Shown here: piece after piece, positions 10,101 to 18,322 of the stretch
Layout: each line of letters begins with the position of its first letter
Position numbering within the stretch: the first letter of the stretch is position 1
Assembly: GCF_014201875.1 (NCBI RefSeq)
Contig: NZ_JACHFL010000001.1
Location: 248,001-312,000 of the forward strand
Length of the DNA stretch: 64,000 bases
Direction: 5' to 3'
From: Deinococcus humi
GTDB taxonomy: Bacteria; Deinococcota; Deinococci; Deinococcales; Deinococcaceae
Program-made: the position numbers and the translations under genes
The notes under the pieces: generated by a model
Databases searched by the model: none
Seen by the model: the letters and a program-made list of their open reading frames with translations, nothing else
What the model was told of the DNA's origin: nothing

Positions 10101-11393
10101 CAACGCCTCGATGGCGGTGGTCCGCACCTGCCCGAGCAGGTCACGAAAGGTGCGTTGACCAGTCAGATCGGTTCGCAGCACCAGGGTATTGACGAAGACA
10201 CCAACGAGTTGCTCCAGTCCCTGGTGTTGTCGCCCGGCCATCGGCGTGCCCACTGCGACATCATCGCTCCCCGTCCAGCGCTGGAGCAGCACCTTGAAGG
10301 CGGTTAACATCACCATGAACAGGGTGGCATTCTCCGTTTGCGCCAGCTGGCGCAGGCGGCCCAGCATGGCCTGATCCAGGTCCAGGGTCTCAATGGCGCC
10401 TTTAAAGGTCAGCGTGGGAGGAGCCGGGCGGTCAAGCGGTAAATCAAGCGGGACAAGACCCTCAAGCCGGTTGATCCAGTACGTTCGCAACGCCTCGTAA
10501 ACCTCACCACGAAGCCAGCTCTGCTGCCAATGGGCAAAGTCGCTGTACTGGAGAGGCAGATCAGGCAACCGCGGGACCTGCCCGAGGCTCAGCGTCTCGT
10601 AGCTGACCACTAGGTCCCTCATCAAGACACCCATGGACCAGGCGTCCGAATTGATGTGCGGCAGGTCAAGCAGCACCAGATGTTCCTCGGCACTTAATCG
10701 GTAGAGCGCCGCGCGGAAGACGGGGCCAGCTTCGAGATCAAACGGGTGGATCATGGTCTGCCCAATGGCCTCGAGGGCCAGATGCTCGCGCTGCTCGGCA
10801 GGCTGGTCACTCAAATCCAGGATCGGCAAGGTCAATGCTGGGGGGTGCAGGTGAGCGACCAGCCGCTCGCCTTGTTGAGAGAAGGTGGTCCGCAGGGTCT
10901 GGTGCCGTTCGAGAATGAGCCGCAGGCTCGCCTCCAGCCAGGTGACGGAGAGGGGTCCGCGCAGCCTTCCGACGCCCGCCACGTTGTAAGCGGTGCCGCC
11001 ACGGTCCATCTGATGCAGCAGCCACATCCTCTCCTGCGCCGCCGACAGCATGGATTCGCTGCCCGGGGGTGCCGGCGACAGCTGGGGTAGGTTCAGGCCT
11101 GTGTTGCCGAGCAGCGCCGCCTGAACCTGCCGGACCATGCCCTCGAGGGTGGGTGCCTGAAAGAGAGCCGCCAGCGGAACGTCCACGCCAAAGGTCTCGC
11201 GCACACGGGCTGCCACCCGGATAACACCCAGCGAGTTGCCGCCCAGCTCGAAAAAGTGATCGTCGGCCTTCACTTGAGGGAGCTCCAGCACGGCCTGCCA
11301 GATGTGGGCCAGTTGCCCTTCGAGCACCGAAAGGGCGGGTGCCTCGAGCGCGGGTTGATGGCCTTTGAGAGGACTAATGCCCAGAATTTTCAT
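7128..11393 (-). CDS. Nonribosomal peptide synthetase, T-C-A-T-TE
   Basis: A 1,421-residue assembly line. Domains in order: a thiolation domain (FFELGGNSL, carrier Ser54); a condensation domain (about 105-545, SAAQERMWLL and LPHINSDAWSMG, which keeps the second His and the Asp of HHxxxDG but has Pro for the first His and Ala for Gly); an adenylation domain (about 565-1060, IIYTSGSTGTPKG, LYGSTEVSGD, PSGKLDW with Lys); a second thiolation domain (FFGLGGHSLLAM); and a thioesterase (GYSFGG nucleophile, DTYAPRS, GDHGSIF). The first thiolation domain lacks its own adenylation domain, so it should receive a fatty acyl group from the upstream ligase. The enzyme would join that acyl group to one amino acid and release it. 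Signature residues resemble beta-alanine activators. Confidence 0.95.
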   Translation of the reverse strand: MKILGISPLKGHQPALEAPALSVLEGQLAHIWQAVLELPQVKADDHFFELGGNSLGVIRVAARVRETFGVDVPLAALFQAPTLEGMVRQVQAALLGNTGLNLPQLSPAPPGSESMLSAAQERMWLLHQMDRGGTAYNVAGVGRLRGPLSVTWLEASLRLILERHQTLRTTFSQQGERLVAHLHPPALTLPILDLSDQPAEQREHLALEAIGQTMIHPFDLEAGPVFRAALYRLSAEEHLVLLDLPHINSDAWSMGVLMRDLVVSYETLSLGQVPRLPDLPLQYSDFAHWQQSWLRGEVYEALRTYWINRLEGLVPLDLPLDRPAPPTLTFKGAIETLDLDQAMLGRLRQLAQTENATLFMVMLTAFKVLLQRWTGSDDVAVGTPMAGRQHQGLEQLVGVFVNTLVLRTDLTGQRTFRDLLGQVRTTAIEALIHQDMPFAQLIAELQPPRVLNRAPLVEVLFNHINVPMPLMQMGDIQFAPVVLDRGGAQIALNCTVHELPGEERIILEYNTALFDTTTAQRLLAQYRQLLSAMAEDADQPMDAVSLFTPDDLRLTEALNDTQAPFPDASLHGLFEQQVRRTPHAVALRAGDQELSYQALNAGPNRLARQLLQRGLTPGTPVVLFLNRSFESVLAILAVLKAGGTYVPLDPSHPAPRLAFILEDAAAPIVITTRGLQGLLPSTAPLRLYTDDLLGDPHVENNPDLPTSPEQLAYIIYTSGSTGTPKGVLGLHRGMVNRLEWMWKTYPFAPGEVLCHKTALGFVDSVWEIFGPLLRGVPSVIIPDEVVRDPERLTTLLSVQGVTRIVLVPSLLGALLDFGPRLTQRLHNLRLWTVSGEALSQTLISRFHEAWPGARLLNLYGSTEVSGDATACEITAGAPERIGRPIQNMQAYVVDRQLRPVPPGTAGELLVAGAGVAAGYHRQDGLTAERFVTLPFGQGRCYRTGDRVTLTSEGQLRFLGRTDRQLKIRGVRVEPSEIEAVLMSHPAVQACTVGAYSQDQQVLTAHLVLRRVVDVDELRVWMASQVPGHWVPNHFVVLKALPLTPSGKLDWRALPAPEVIVQPSRVPAQTPLQSQLVDLWEDLLNQSPIGIHDDFFGLGGHSLLAMRLIVQIEQRLGIRLPVAAVFQFPNIAEFARRIEQQDFKSGLVLGQQDSKDSKPLFCYQAYGIDEGRLRQLKPLLECQSVYHFNLLALESYGLNPHMERQEDHSLAFTIEDLAECFLEEIKAIQPCGPYRLYGYSFGGLVMYELARKFRARGDEIEALIIVDTYAPRSAQQNVAPSRLASHLVSNELAAFRKSPTASIARYATRLRDLRTKREAQDTAHAETRLRQRIDRDILSAARAYRAGPLDVQAIFFKANERPVHDPLKIAGWEALFVKGYKTIGLPGDHGSIFTEPAVQVLADHINFELRAAGQTVVDRIET

Positions 11394-11422
11394 CGGTCTT
11401 GCCCCTTACTGCTTTGGAAAGC

Positions 11423-13141
11423 TTAGGCGGAACTGGTCCCCGATTCACGCAGAAAGAGTGTGCGCGCGTGTAGACGTCGGATCTTTCCCGTCTCCGTCCG
11501 TGGGATACTCCCCGCCTCGACCAGAACCACGCTATGAACGGGGAGCAGGTAGCGTTCGCCAATCAGCCGCCGGACGGCCGAGGCCACCTGTTCAACGTCA
11601 AGGCCCGCCTGATCAGGACGCACTTCATGCACCAGCACCAGCTGCTCCTCGCCGTCCACCGGAATCGAGAACGCGGCGCTGCTGGCGGGCAGAAGGGCGG
11701 AATGCGCCGTCTCAGCCGTTCGCTCCAGGTCCACCGCGTAAAGATTTTTGCCGCGCACGATCAGCATTTCCTTGAGACGGCCGGCCACGTACAGTTCCCG
11801 CTCGTGGAAGAACCCCAGATCGCCGGACCGCAGGTACGGCCCCTCGCCGCCGCTGAGCTGGGCCTGAAAGGTGAGGGCGGTCGCTTCAGGCTGATGCCAG
11901 TAGCCGTCCGCCACCTGCGGTCCCCGGATCCAGATCTCGCCAATCTGATCGTCACCACAGGGCCGACAGGTGTCGGGGTCAACAATCACGATCTGTTGAC
12001 CGGGCACGGTCTGTCCGCACCCCACCAGGACACGGCCTGATCCCGAGGTCGTCACACGCACCTGGCCCTGTTCCAAGGCCTCGGCGTCGACCCTGAGTGT
12101 GATGGGTTTGGGCGTCTGTGGCTGCACGTCGAAGGTGCCGATGCTCTCCGACAGTCCATAGGAGGTGTAATACGCACTGCGCTGAAAACCGAAAGGAGCA
12201 TACGTTTGCGCGAACTGATCCAGCGTCTCGATGCGGATCGCTTCGGTGCTGAGGACAGCGATCTTCCAGGCACTTAGGTCCAGATCCTGGCGATCTTGCG
12301 GCTCAATCCGGTCGACGCACATCTGGAAAGCGAAGTTCGGGGCGCCGCTCGAACCGGCCCGGAAGCGCGTCATCGCCTGCAGCCACCGAACGGGCCGTTC
12401 AATCACTTTGGACGTGGGCAACACCACCGCCTGAATCTCCATATACATGGGCTGCAGGACGCTGCCAAACAAACCCATCAGATGTTGCAGCGGAAGCCAG
12501 TTGACTGTCGCGCCCGACGTATCGATGGCAGCCATGAGGTCGGCCAGCCCGCCGAGTCGGCGCAGAATGTGTCCATGCGTCATCATCACGCCGCGCGGCA
12601 GGCTGGTGGAGCCTGAGGTATACAGCAGCGCGGCGAGTGACTCGCCGGTGATGGCCGGAGGTGACCAGTCCGACACGTTGCCTGATGGGGCGTCCGTAAA
12701 AACCATCGGCAGGGCCCCGGCGACGCCCGAGGCTTCCAGCATCGGCTTCAGGTAGTGACCAAAACCCGTGGTCGTGAGCAGCACGCTCGGCTGGGCGTCG
12801 GTCATCAGCGAGACGAGATCATCGCTCGGCTGACCTGGCCGGGGCGGAATCAGGGGCACGGCCACCAGCCCCGCGTACAGCACCCCGAAAAAGGCAGGGA
12901 TAATGTCAATACCTTCACCGAAAAGCAGGATGGCCCGGTCGCCGGGGTTGAAGCGTTGTTGCAACTGCGCGGCCAGGAGCCGGGCCTGTTCGTGCAGCGC
13001 CTGGTGACTCAACTGGACTTCCTGGGTTTCTCCGTCCGTAAGATAAATCAGGCCGTGCTCAGGGGTGGTCTGGGCACGGTCCACAAGGAGATCAACGAGA
13101 GTCACCCAGGGTGACGGGCTTGAAGCCTGACCAGTTTTCAT
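11423..13141 (-). CDS. Fatty acyl-AMP ligase (FAAL)
   Basis: A 572-residue adenylate-forming enzyme that activates a fatty acid as acyl-AMP and passes it to a carrier protein rather than to CoA. Seen: A3-type LLYTSGSTSLPRGVMMTHGH, an N-terminal FGEGIDIIPAFFGVLYAGLV, the FAAL-typical NWLPLQHLMGL region, YGLSES, LRSGDLGFFHERELYVAGR and RGKNLYAVDLE. The last two are characteristic of FAALs over acyl-CoA ligases. There is no attached thiolation domain, so the partner should be the N-terminal one of the NRPS that starts 29 bases downstream. It is the first gene of a three-gene operon with its own promoter. Confidence 0.92.
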   Translation of the reverse strand: MKTGQASSPSPWVTLVDLLVDRAQTTPEHGLIYLTDGETQEVQLSHQALHEQARLLAAQLQQRFNPGDRAILLFGEGIDIIPAFFGVLYAGLVAVPLIPPRPGQPSDDLVSLMTDAQPSVLLTTTGFGHYLKPMLEASGVAGALPMVFTDAPSGNVSDWSPPAITGESLAALLYTSGSTSLPRGVMMTHGHILRRLGGLADLMAAIDTSGATVNWLPLQHLMGLFGSVLQPMYMEIQAVVLPTSKVIERPVRWLQAMTRFRAGSSGAPNFAFQMCVDRIEPQDRQDLDLSAWKIAVLSTEAIRIETLDQFAQTYAPFGFQRSAYYTSYGLSESIGTFDVQPQTPKPITLRVDAEALEQGQVRVTTSGSGRVLVGCGQTVPGQQIVIVDPDTCRPCGDDQIGEIWIRGPQVADGYWHQPEATALTFQAQLSGGEGPYLRSGDLGFFHERELYVAGRLKEMLIVRGKNLYAVDLERTAETAHSALLPASSAAFSIPVDGEEQLVLVHEVRPDQAGLDVEQVASAVRRLIGERYLLPVHSVVLVEAGSIPRTETGKIRRLHARTLFLRESGTSSA

Positions 13142-13149
13142 CTGGACTT

Positions 13150-13179
13150 AAGTTAGAGTCCTGATCAGGAACCTTTCAA
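13150..13179 (-). promoter_or_regulatory. Promoter of the FAAL-NRPS operon, leaderless type, with palindrome
   Basis: On the minus strand TTGAAA (13174-13179) and TAACTT (13150-13155) are separated by 18 bases. The -10 box ends 8 bases before the FAAL ATG, implying a leaderless transcript. The spacer contains the perfect 12-bp palindrome TCCTGATCAGGA (13159-13170), a plausible operator. Confidence 0.5.
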
Positions 13180-13248
13180 GCATTCTGACCTTTAGCCTTC
13201 AGGAGAAGCGGGTGAGGACACTTGGGGCGAACAGGACTTCCCTGGACC

Positions 13249-13846
13249 CTACTGCTCCTCCTGACGAAGCCGAGCCAGAACACCTGGCACGGCGTCCTCC
13301 CAGTGACCGGCTCAATACGCAAGTGATGCAGCAGCGTCGAAATCCCGCTCGCCCTCGCTCTGCGGCCAGCCGCCGTGAGAGGCACACCGACACTCTCCCA
13401 CACGGCCCGCGCCTGCAACGCTCTTGGGGTCTCCTAGAGGAGTCCAAAAATCAACAAGGTCTGGAGCTGGGCGGACTGCCCAGGCTCCAGAACAGGCAGC
13501 AGAGGCTTGCCATGGTGATCAATGCCCACGGATCGTTCCAGCAGGTGCGAGGCAAACCGTGCCAGGGTGTCCGGCAACGCCCGCAGGTACAGGTCAAGGC
13601 CAACCGTGAGGCCATCGGCAGGCCGAACCCAGGCCTGATCTTCAGCCAGCACTTCCACTCCCTCACCGGCGATCCGAAGGGCAGCGGTGCTTTTGCCTGC
13701 GCTGCTCACGCCGGTCAGTCCTACGGCCCTGTGGCAGTTCATCAGGACCGCGGCGTGGAGCATCAACCAGCCGCCCGCCCGGTGCACTTCCACCAGCGCC
13801 AGCAGCCACAGGTCCGGGTGAAAACCGATGTCGCCTTCTGACCAAA
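13249..13846 (-). pseudogene. HPr-kinase-like protein, 5'-truncated and frameshifted
   Basis: The minus-strand frame from about 13846 reads GFHPDLWLLALVEVHRAGGW, LHAAVL, then the P-loop GLTGVSSAGKSTAALRIA, and AEDQAWVR, matching the nucleotide-binding core of HPr-kinase/phosphorylase-like proteins. It runs to a stop at 13434. A second frame continues with ARAVWESVGVPLTAAGRRAR and ISTLLHHLRIEP, and a third ends HWEDAVPGVLARLRQEEQ, so the 3' part carries at least two frame changes. The 5' end is missing: coding sense begins right at the tRNA-Lys terminator. Such kinases occur in some RiPP clusters, but no precursor or partner is seen here. Confidence 0.6.
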
Positions 13847-13873
13847 ATGAAATCCCCCGCACTAGACGGGGGA
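13844..13873 (-). terminator. Terminator of tRNA-Lys
   Basis: On the minus strand CCCCCG and CGGGGG flank a 7-base loop, followed by ATTTCATTTT, directly after the tRNA-Lys 3' end. Confidence 0.8.
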
Positions 13874-13879
13874 ATTTAG

Positions 13880-13955
<76 letters not shown>

Positions 13956-13981
13956 AGAGCAGAGCGAAGTATAGCAGCTCT

Positions 13982-15169
13982 CTATGGCCTGTCAAGCTGC
14001 GCCCGCACGCCCGCCGCCAGATACAGACTGCCCGTGACCAGCAGCGTCCCGCCGGAGGGAGTCAGCGCCAAGGCGCGGGCCAAAGCGTCAGCGGGATCAG
14101 GGCACTCCTCGCCACCATAGCGGGTCGCCAGAGCGCGGGGTGACGTGGCCAGATCGCCAGGAGCGGTGAACACCCGCAGCGGGGCCACGGGCAGCAGCGG
14201 GGCCAGCGTGGCGTCCGTGTCCTTGCGCGCCAGATTGCCGAACAACAGGACATCGACATGCGGCACCGCCAGGGCAAGCGCGTGGGTGGCGTGCGGATTG
14301 TGCGCGCCGTCCAGCAGTACGGTCTTGCCGTCCACGTTCAGACGTTCAAGACGGGCCGGGTGACGGGCCTGCAAGGCTGCCTCCACCCCCGCGTCATGCC
14401 CCAGCATCCGCAAGGTGGCGACAGCCAGCGCCGCATTGGCGTGCTGGTGTACTCCCTCCAGGGCGGGCGGATGCGGCAGCGCGAACAGTTCCGGGTGGGT
14501 CCGGGGCGTCAGCAGCGGCGCGCCTCGCTCCCGGGCCACCGCCCGCGCCACGTCCAGTGCGTCACCGCTCGCAGTGGTCAGCAACGGAACGCCGGGCTGG
14601 GCCGCTCCGGCCTTGTCGCGGGCAATGTCGGCCACAGCGCTGCCCAGCACGCTGGTGTGATCCAGGTCCACGTTGGTCAGGGCCACCGCCACAACATGGC
14701 CCAGCGCGTGGGTGGCGTCGCTGATGCCGCCCACACCAGCTTCCATCACCGCCAAGTCAACGCCATCCTCAGCGAAGACCTGACAGGCCAGGGCCAGCGT
14801 TAGATCGAAAAAAGCAGCGTCCGGCGCGTGCACCCTGGCCCAATCGATAAATTCCTGTGTCCGCGCCGGGGCGAGGTTGACGCCGTTCACCCGGATGCGT
14901 TCCTCGTAGGCGTGCAGGTGCGGGCTGGTAAAGCGCCCCGTCCGGACGCCAGCGGCGATCAACCCCGCTTCCAGCATGGCGCAGGTGCTGCCCTTGCCGT
15001 TGGTGCCGATCACACGGACTGAGCCAAACCGGGTGTCCGGCGAGCCCAGCGTGTCCAGCAGGGCCCGCACTCCCCCCGGCCCGCGCGCCCGGCCCGCGCG
15101 GGTCCGGGAATACAGCCAGTCATAGTCGGGCGCCGTCACAGGCCAGAGGCTAGCGCGTCCGGGTAGCAT
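13982..15169 (-). CDS. folC: Bifunctional folylpolyglutamate synthase / dihydrofolate synthase
   Basis: A Mur-ligase-family enzyme of 395 residues that adds Glu to dihydropteroate and to folates in the cytoplasm. Seen: SVRVIGTNGKGSTCAMLEAG (P-loop), RFTSPHLHAYEERIRVNG, MEAGVGGISDATHAL (omega-loop region), TNVDLDHTSVLG, and the C-terminal VLLDGAHNPHA motif. The ATG at 15169 gives a short N-terminal extension. A GTG at 15139 (VTAPDYDWLYS) is a reasonable alternative nearer the usual family start. It overlaps the divergent purE start by two bases, so the two promoters must lie within each other's coding regions or the real starts are internal. Confidence 0.95.
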   Translation of the reverse strand: MLPGRASLWPVTAPDYDWLYSRTRAGRARGPGGVRALLDTLGSPDTRFGSVRVIGTNGKGSTCAMLEAGLIAAGVRTGRFTSPHLHAYEERIRVNGVNLAPARTQEFIDWARVHAPDAAFFDLTLALACQVFAEDGVDLAVMEAGVGGISDATHALGHVVAVALTNVDLDHTSVLGSAVADIARDKAGAAQPGVPLLTTASGDALDVARAVARERGAPLLTPRTHPELFALPHPPALEGVHQHANAALAVATLRMLGHDAGVEAALQARHPARLERLNVDGKTVLLDGAHNPHATHALALAVPHVDVLLFGNLARKDTDATLAPLLPVAPLRVFTAPGDLATSPRALATRYGGEECPDPADALARALALTPSGGTLLVTGSLYLAAGVRAQLDRP

Positions 15170-15716
15170 GCGGGGCGTGAGTGAAACACCGTCCGTGAGT
15201 CAGACACCGCCCCCGCGCCTGGGCGTGGTGATGGGCAGCCGCAGTGATTTTCCGACGATGGAGGCTGCGCTGGAGGTGCTGGCCGCCCTTAACCTCCCTT
15301 ACGAGGTGCGCGTGCTGTCCGCCCACCGCACGCCGCAGTTGCTGCCCAGCTACGCGGCGCGGGCCGAGCGCCTGAACTTCACCTGCATCATTGCCGGGGC
15401 GGGCGGCGCGGCCCACCTGCCGGGGATGCTGGCGGCCTTCACGCGGGTGCCGGTGCTGGGCGTGCCGGTGCAGAGCCGCGCCCTGAGCGGCCTGGACAGT
15501 CTGTACAGCATCGCGCAGATGCCGGGCGGCGTGCCGGTGGCCACCTTCGCCATCGGCACGGCAGGCGCGAAGAACGCCGCGCTGTTCGCCGCCGCCATGA
15601 TCGCGGTCACCGATCAGGAGGTCAGAGACCGGCTGAACATTTACCGCCAGCAGCAGACGCAGGCCGTGCTGGACGAGCCATTCTTCGAGGGTCACCCCAG
15701 GGCAGGAGCGGAATGA
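15168..15716 (+). CDS. purE: N5-carboxyaminoimidazole ribonucleotide mutase
   Basis: Moves the carboxyl group from N5-CAIR to C4, giving CAIR in purine synthesis. The 182-residue protein has the class I PurE signatures GVVMGSRSDFPTMEAALEVL, VLSAHRTPQ, IIAGAGGAAHLPGMLAA, GVPVQS and GLDSLYSIAQMPGGVPVAT. ATG at 15168 and GTG at 15177 are both possible starts. The conserved core begins near residue 17. Its stop overlaps the purK start (ATGA), so the two are translationally coupled. Confidence 0.96.
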   Translation: MRGVSETPSVSQTPPPRLGVVMGSRSDFPTMEAALEVLAALNLPYEVRVLSAHRTPQLLPSYAARAERLNFTCIIAGAGGAAHLPGMLAAFTRVPVLGVPVQSRALSGLDSLYSIAQMPGGVPVATFAIGTAGAKNAALFAAAMIAVTDQEVRDRLNIYRQQQTQAVLDEPFFEGHPRAGAE

Positions 15717-16831
15717 CTCCCGCCGCACCACAGCTGGGCATTCTCGGCGGCGGGCAGCTGGCGCAGATGCTGGCGCTGGCCGCCCTGCCGCTGGGCGTGC
15801 GCGTGACCATGCTGGAGCCGGATGACCAGGCCCCCGCACGGCTGTGTGCCACGCACCTGCACGCCTCCTACACCGACGCGGCGGGACTGGACGCGCTGGC
15901 CGCCTGCGACGCGGTGACGCTGGAATTCGAGAACGTCCCGGTGGCCGCCCTGACCGCGCTGGAAGGCCGCGTGCCGGTGCGTCCGGGCCGGGAGTTGCTG
16001 GAACGCAGCAAGCACCGCGCCCGTGAGAAGGAAGCCCTGCGGGTGGCCGGGGCGCGAACGGCTCCGTTTGTGGTGATCGAGACCGGGACCGATCTGGATG
16101 GCGCGCTGGTACGGATCGGCGGACCGGGCATCCTCAAGACCTCCGAGTTGGGATACGACGGCAAGGGGCAGGCGCGCGTCTCGGACGAGGCTGGACTGCA
16201 GGCCGCCTGGGACGAAATGGGGCGCGTTCCATGCGTGCTGGAAGGTCTGGTGCGATTCGAGCGCGAGGTCAGTCTGGCGGTGGCCCGCACGCCGGACGGT
16301 CAGGTGGCGTTCGGACCACTGATCGAGAACGTCCACAGGAACGGCATTCTTCGCACCAGCCTTTTCTTAGAGGGAGACCCTCACGAGGCGCAGGCACGCG
16401 AGATCGCCGGGCGGGTGGCCTGGGCCTGGGGCCTCGAAGGGCTGATGACGCTGGAATTCTTCCAGCTTCCAGGCAGTGAGCTGCTGGTCAATGAGGTGGC
16501 TCCGCGCGTCCACAACAGCGGCCACCTGACGCAGGACGGCAGCAGCGTCAGCCAGTTCGAGGCTCAGGTCCGGGCGGTGCTGGGCCTGCCGCTGGCCGAC
16601 TGGCGGCCCCTCCTCCCGTGCGCGATGGTCAACATCATCGGGATGGAGGGCACAGACGGGCAGCCCCTGGAGCCGGACTGGGCAGGCATCGACGCGCTGC
16701 CCGGCACGCGGCTGCACCTGTACCACAAAGCCTGGCGCGCCAGGCGCAAGCTGGGACATGTCAACCTCGTCGCGCCTGACGCCCGGATACTGCGGGAGCG
16801 GCTGGCACAGCTCGAACGCCTGATCCCCTGA
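15713..16831 (+). CDS. purK: N5-carboxyaminoimidazole ribonucleotide synthase
   Basis: An ATP-grasp enzyme that carboxylates AIR with bicarbonate and ATP to N5-CAIR, the substrate of PurE just upstream. It has 372 residues: the N-terminal pre-ATP-grasp motif LGILGGGQLAQMLALAALPL, TLEFENVPV, the ATP-binding region KTSELGYDGKGQ, EREVSLAVART, and the metal-site motif NEVAPRVHNSGH. The start overlaps the purE stop by four bases. The purE-purK pairing supports both calls. Confidence 0.96.
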   Translation: MTPAAPQLGILGGGQLAQMLALAALPLGVRVTMLEPDDQAPARLCATHLHASYTDAAGLDALAACDAVTLEFENVPVAALTALEGRVPVRPGRELLERSKHRAREKEALRVAGARTAPFVVIETGTDLDGALVRIGGPGILKTSELGYDGKGQARVSDEAGLQAAWDEMGRVPCVLEGLVRFEREVSLAVARTPDGQVAFGPLIENVHRNGILRTSLFLEGDPHEAQAREIAGRVAWAWGLEGLMTLEFFQLPGSELLVNEVAPRVHNSGHLTQDGSSVSQFEAQVRAVLGLPLADWRPLLPCAMVNIIGMEGTDGQPLEPDWAGIDALPGTRLHLYHKAWRARRKLGHVNLVAPDARILRERLAQLERLIP

Positions 16832-16930
16832 GATCCTTCAGGACGCAAACATCGGCATTCACAGCCCTATCGCCGCCTTGGCGGACCGGACAGCACCAGC
16901 GATCGCGGCCACCCCACTATTCTGCCTGGC

Positions 16931-17488
16931 ATGACCGCCCCACCTGTGCCCACCGAACTCCGCACGCCCCGGCTCTGGCTGCGTGCCCCACGCGAGCAGG
17001 ATGCCGGGGCGGTTCATGCCGCCGTTCACGCCTCGCTGCCCGAACTCCAGCCCTGGATGGTCTGGGCCCAGCAGCCGGATGATCTGGCGGGCACGGCCCG
17101 GAACCTGCGCGAGGCTGCCGAGCGCTACGCCGCCCGCGAGGAACTGCGCCTGCTGGTCTGGAACGCGGACGGCAGCGAGTTGATCGGCAGCAGCGGCTTT
17201 CACGCCCTGAACTGGAGCGTGCCGAAGGGCGAGATCGGCTACTGGATCGCCAGCGCCCACACGGGCCAGGGCCACGCGCAGGAGGTGGCCGGGGCACTGA
17301 CCGAATTCGGGCTGAACACGCTGGGGCTGCGCCGCATCGAGATCCGCTGTGACAGCGCCAACGAGCGCAGCGCCCGCATTCCGCGCAGGCTGGGGTACAC
17401 CCTGGACGCCACCTTGAAGAACAACGCCGTGGCGGCGGATGACCCGAATCAGCTGCGCGACACGCTGGTCTTCAGCGTCGTCCGCTAG
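16931..17488 (+). CDS. GNAT-family N-acetyltransferase, RimJ/RimL-like
   Basis: A 185-residue acetyl-CoA-dependent acyltransferase. The order of elements fits the RimJ/RimL branch: [17 protein letters not shown] at the start, [20 protein letters not shown] with strand beta4, then the acetyl-CoA loop [34 protein letters not shown] and a final FSVVR strand. The substrate could be a protein N-terminus or a small amine and cannot be told from sequence. It is convergent with argB, 6 bases apart. Confidence 0.88.
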   Translation: MTAPPVPTELRTPRLWLRAPREQDAGAVHAAVHASLPELQPWMVWAQQPDDLAGTARNLREAAERYAAREELRLLVWNADGSELIGSSGFHALNWSVPKGEIGYWIASAHTGQGHAQEVAGALTEFGLNTLGLRRIEIRCDSANERSARIPRRLGYTLDATLKNNAVAADDPNQLRDTLVFSVVR

Positions 17489-17494
17489 AGCGGG

Positions 17495-18244
17495 TCAGGG
17501 GGTGATGCGCGTACCCGCCTCCCCGCGCACTGCCGCCGCCAGCACCCCCGCGGTCATGCCGCTGGCCACCGTGGCGAACGGCGCGCCGAGGTCGAGGGCG
17601 TCCAGTGCGGCGCGCACCTTGGGAATCATGCCCCCGGCGATCCACCCTGCCGCAATACCCTCCTCGACCTCGGCGCGGCTCAGCTGGGCGGCGCGGCTTT
17701 CAGGGTCAGGATAGTGGCGGTACACCCCGTCCACGTCGGTCAGAAAAATGATGCCCTCCCCCAGCGCCCCGGCCACCGCCCCGGCAGCCGTGTCAGCATT
17801 GATGTTCAGCGCCTCGCCGTCCGGCCCCACGGCGACGCAGCCCAGCACCGGGGTGATCCCCGCGCCCAGCAGGGTCCGCAGCAGCCCGGCGTTTACCCCG
17901 GTCACGCGTCCCACCCGGCCCAGCGCGGGATCGAGAACCTCAGCCCGCAGAAGTTCGCTGTCGCGGCCCATCAGGCCCACCGCCCCTCTCACTTCCTGGC
18001 TGAGGCGCTTGTTCAGGGCGCACAGCGCCATCTCCACCACATCCATCAGTTGGGGTGGTGTGACGCGCAGGCCGTTCCTGAACTCGCTGCTCAGACCACG
18101 CGCCGTCAGCTCACGCTCAATGAATGGGCCGCCGCCGTGGACCACCACAGGGAGGTATTGATCGCGCAGGGCCGCAATCTCGGCGGCCACTGCGCGGCGC
18201 AGTTCGGGGCTTTTCATGGCGTTGCCGCCGTATTTGATGACCAT
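17495..18244 (-). CDS. argB: Acetylglutamate kinase
   Basis: Phosphorylates N-acetyl-L-glutamate with ATP in arginine synthesis. An amino-acid-kinase fold is visible as VIKYGGNAM (phosphate-binding Lys), [37 protein letters not shown]-like [34 protein letters not shown] and FLTDVDGVY. The open frame extends to 18280, but the ATG at 18244 ([10 protein letters not shown]) fits the family start. About 249 residues, slightly short for the family but with all core motifs. There is no N-terminal helix of the arginine-sensitive type, so feedback inhibition is uncertain. Confidence 0.94.
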   Translation of the reverse strand: MVIKYGGNAMKSPELRRAVAAEIAALRDQYLPVVVHGGGPFIERELTARGLSSEFRNGLRVTPPQLMDVVEMALCALNKRLSQEVRGAVGLMGRDSELLRAEVLDPALGRVGRVTGVNAGLLRTLLGAGITPVLGCVAVGPDGEALNINADTAAGAVAGALGEGIIFLTDVDGVYRHYPDPESRAAQLSRAEVEEGIAAGWIAGGMIPKVRAALDALDLGAPFATVASGMTAGVLAAAVRGEAGTRITP

Positions 18245-18322
18245 GCACAGAGTGTAATTGTCGACTGTCCCGTCGGGCACGGTCAGAACAACGGCAGCTC
18301 CGTGGACAGGCGTTGCTTGCCG

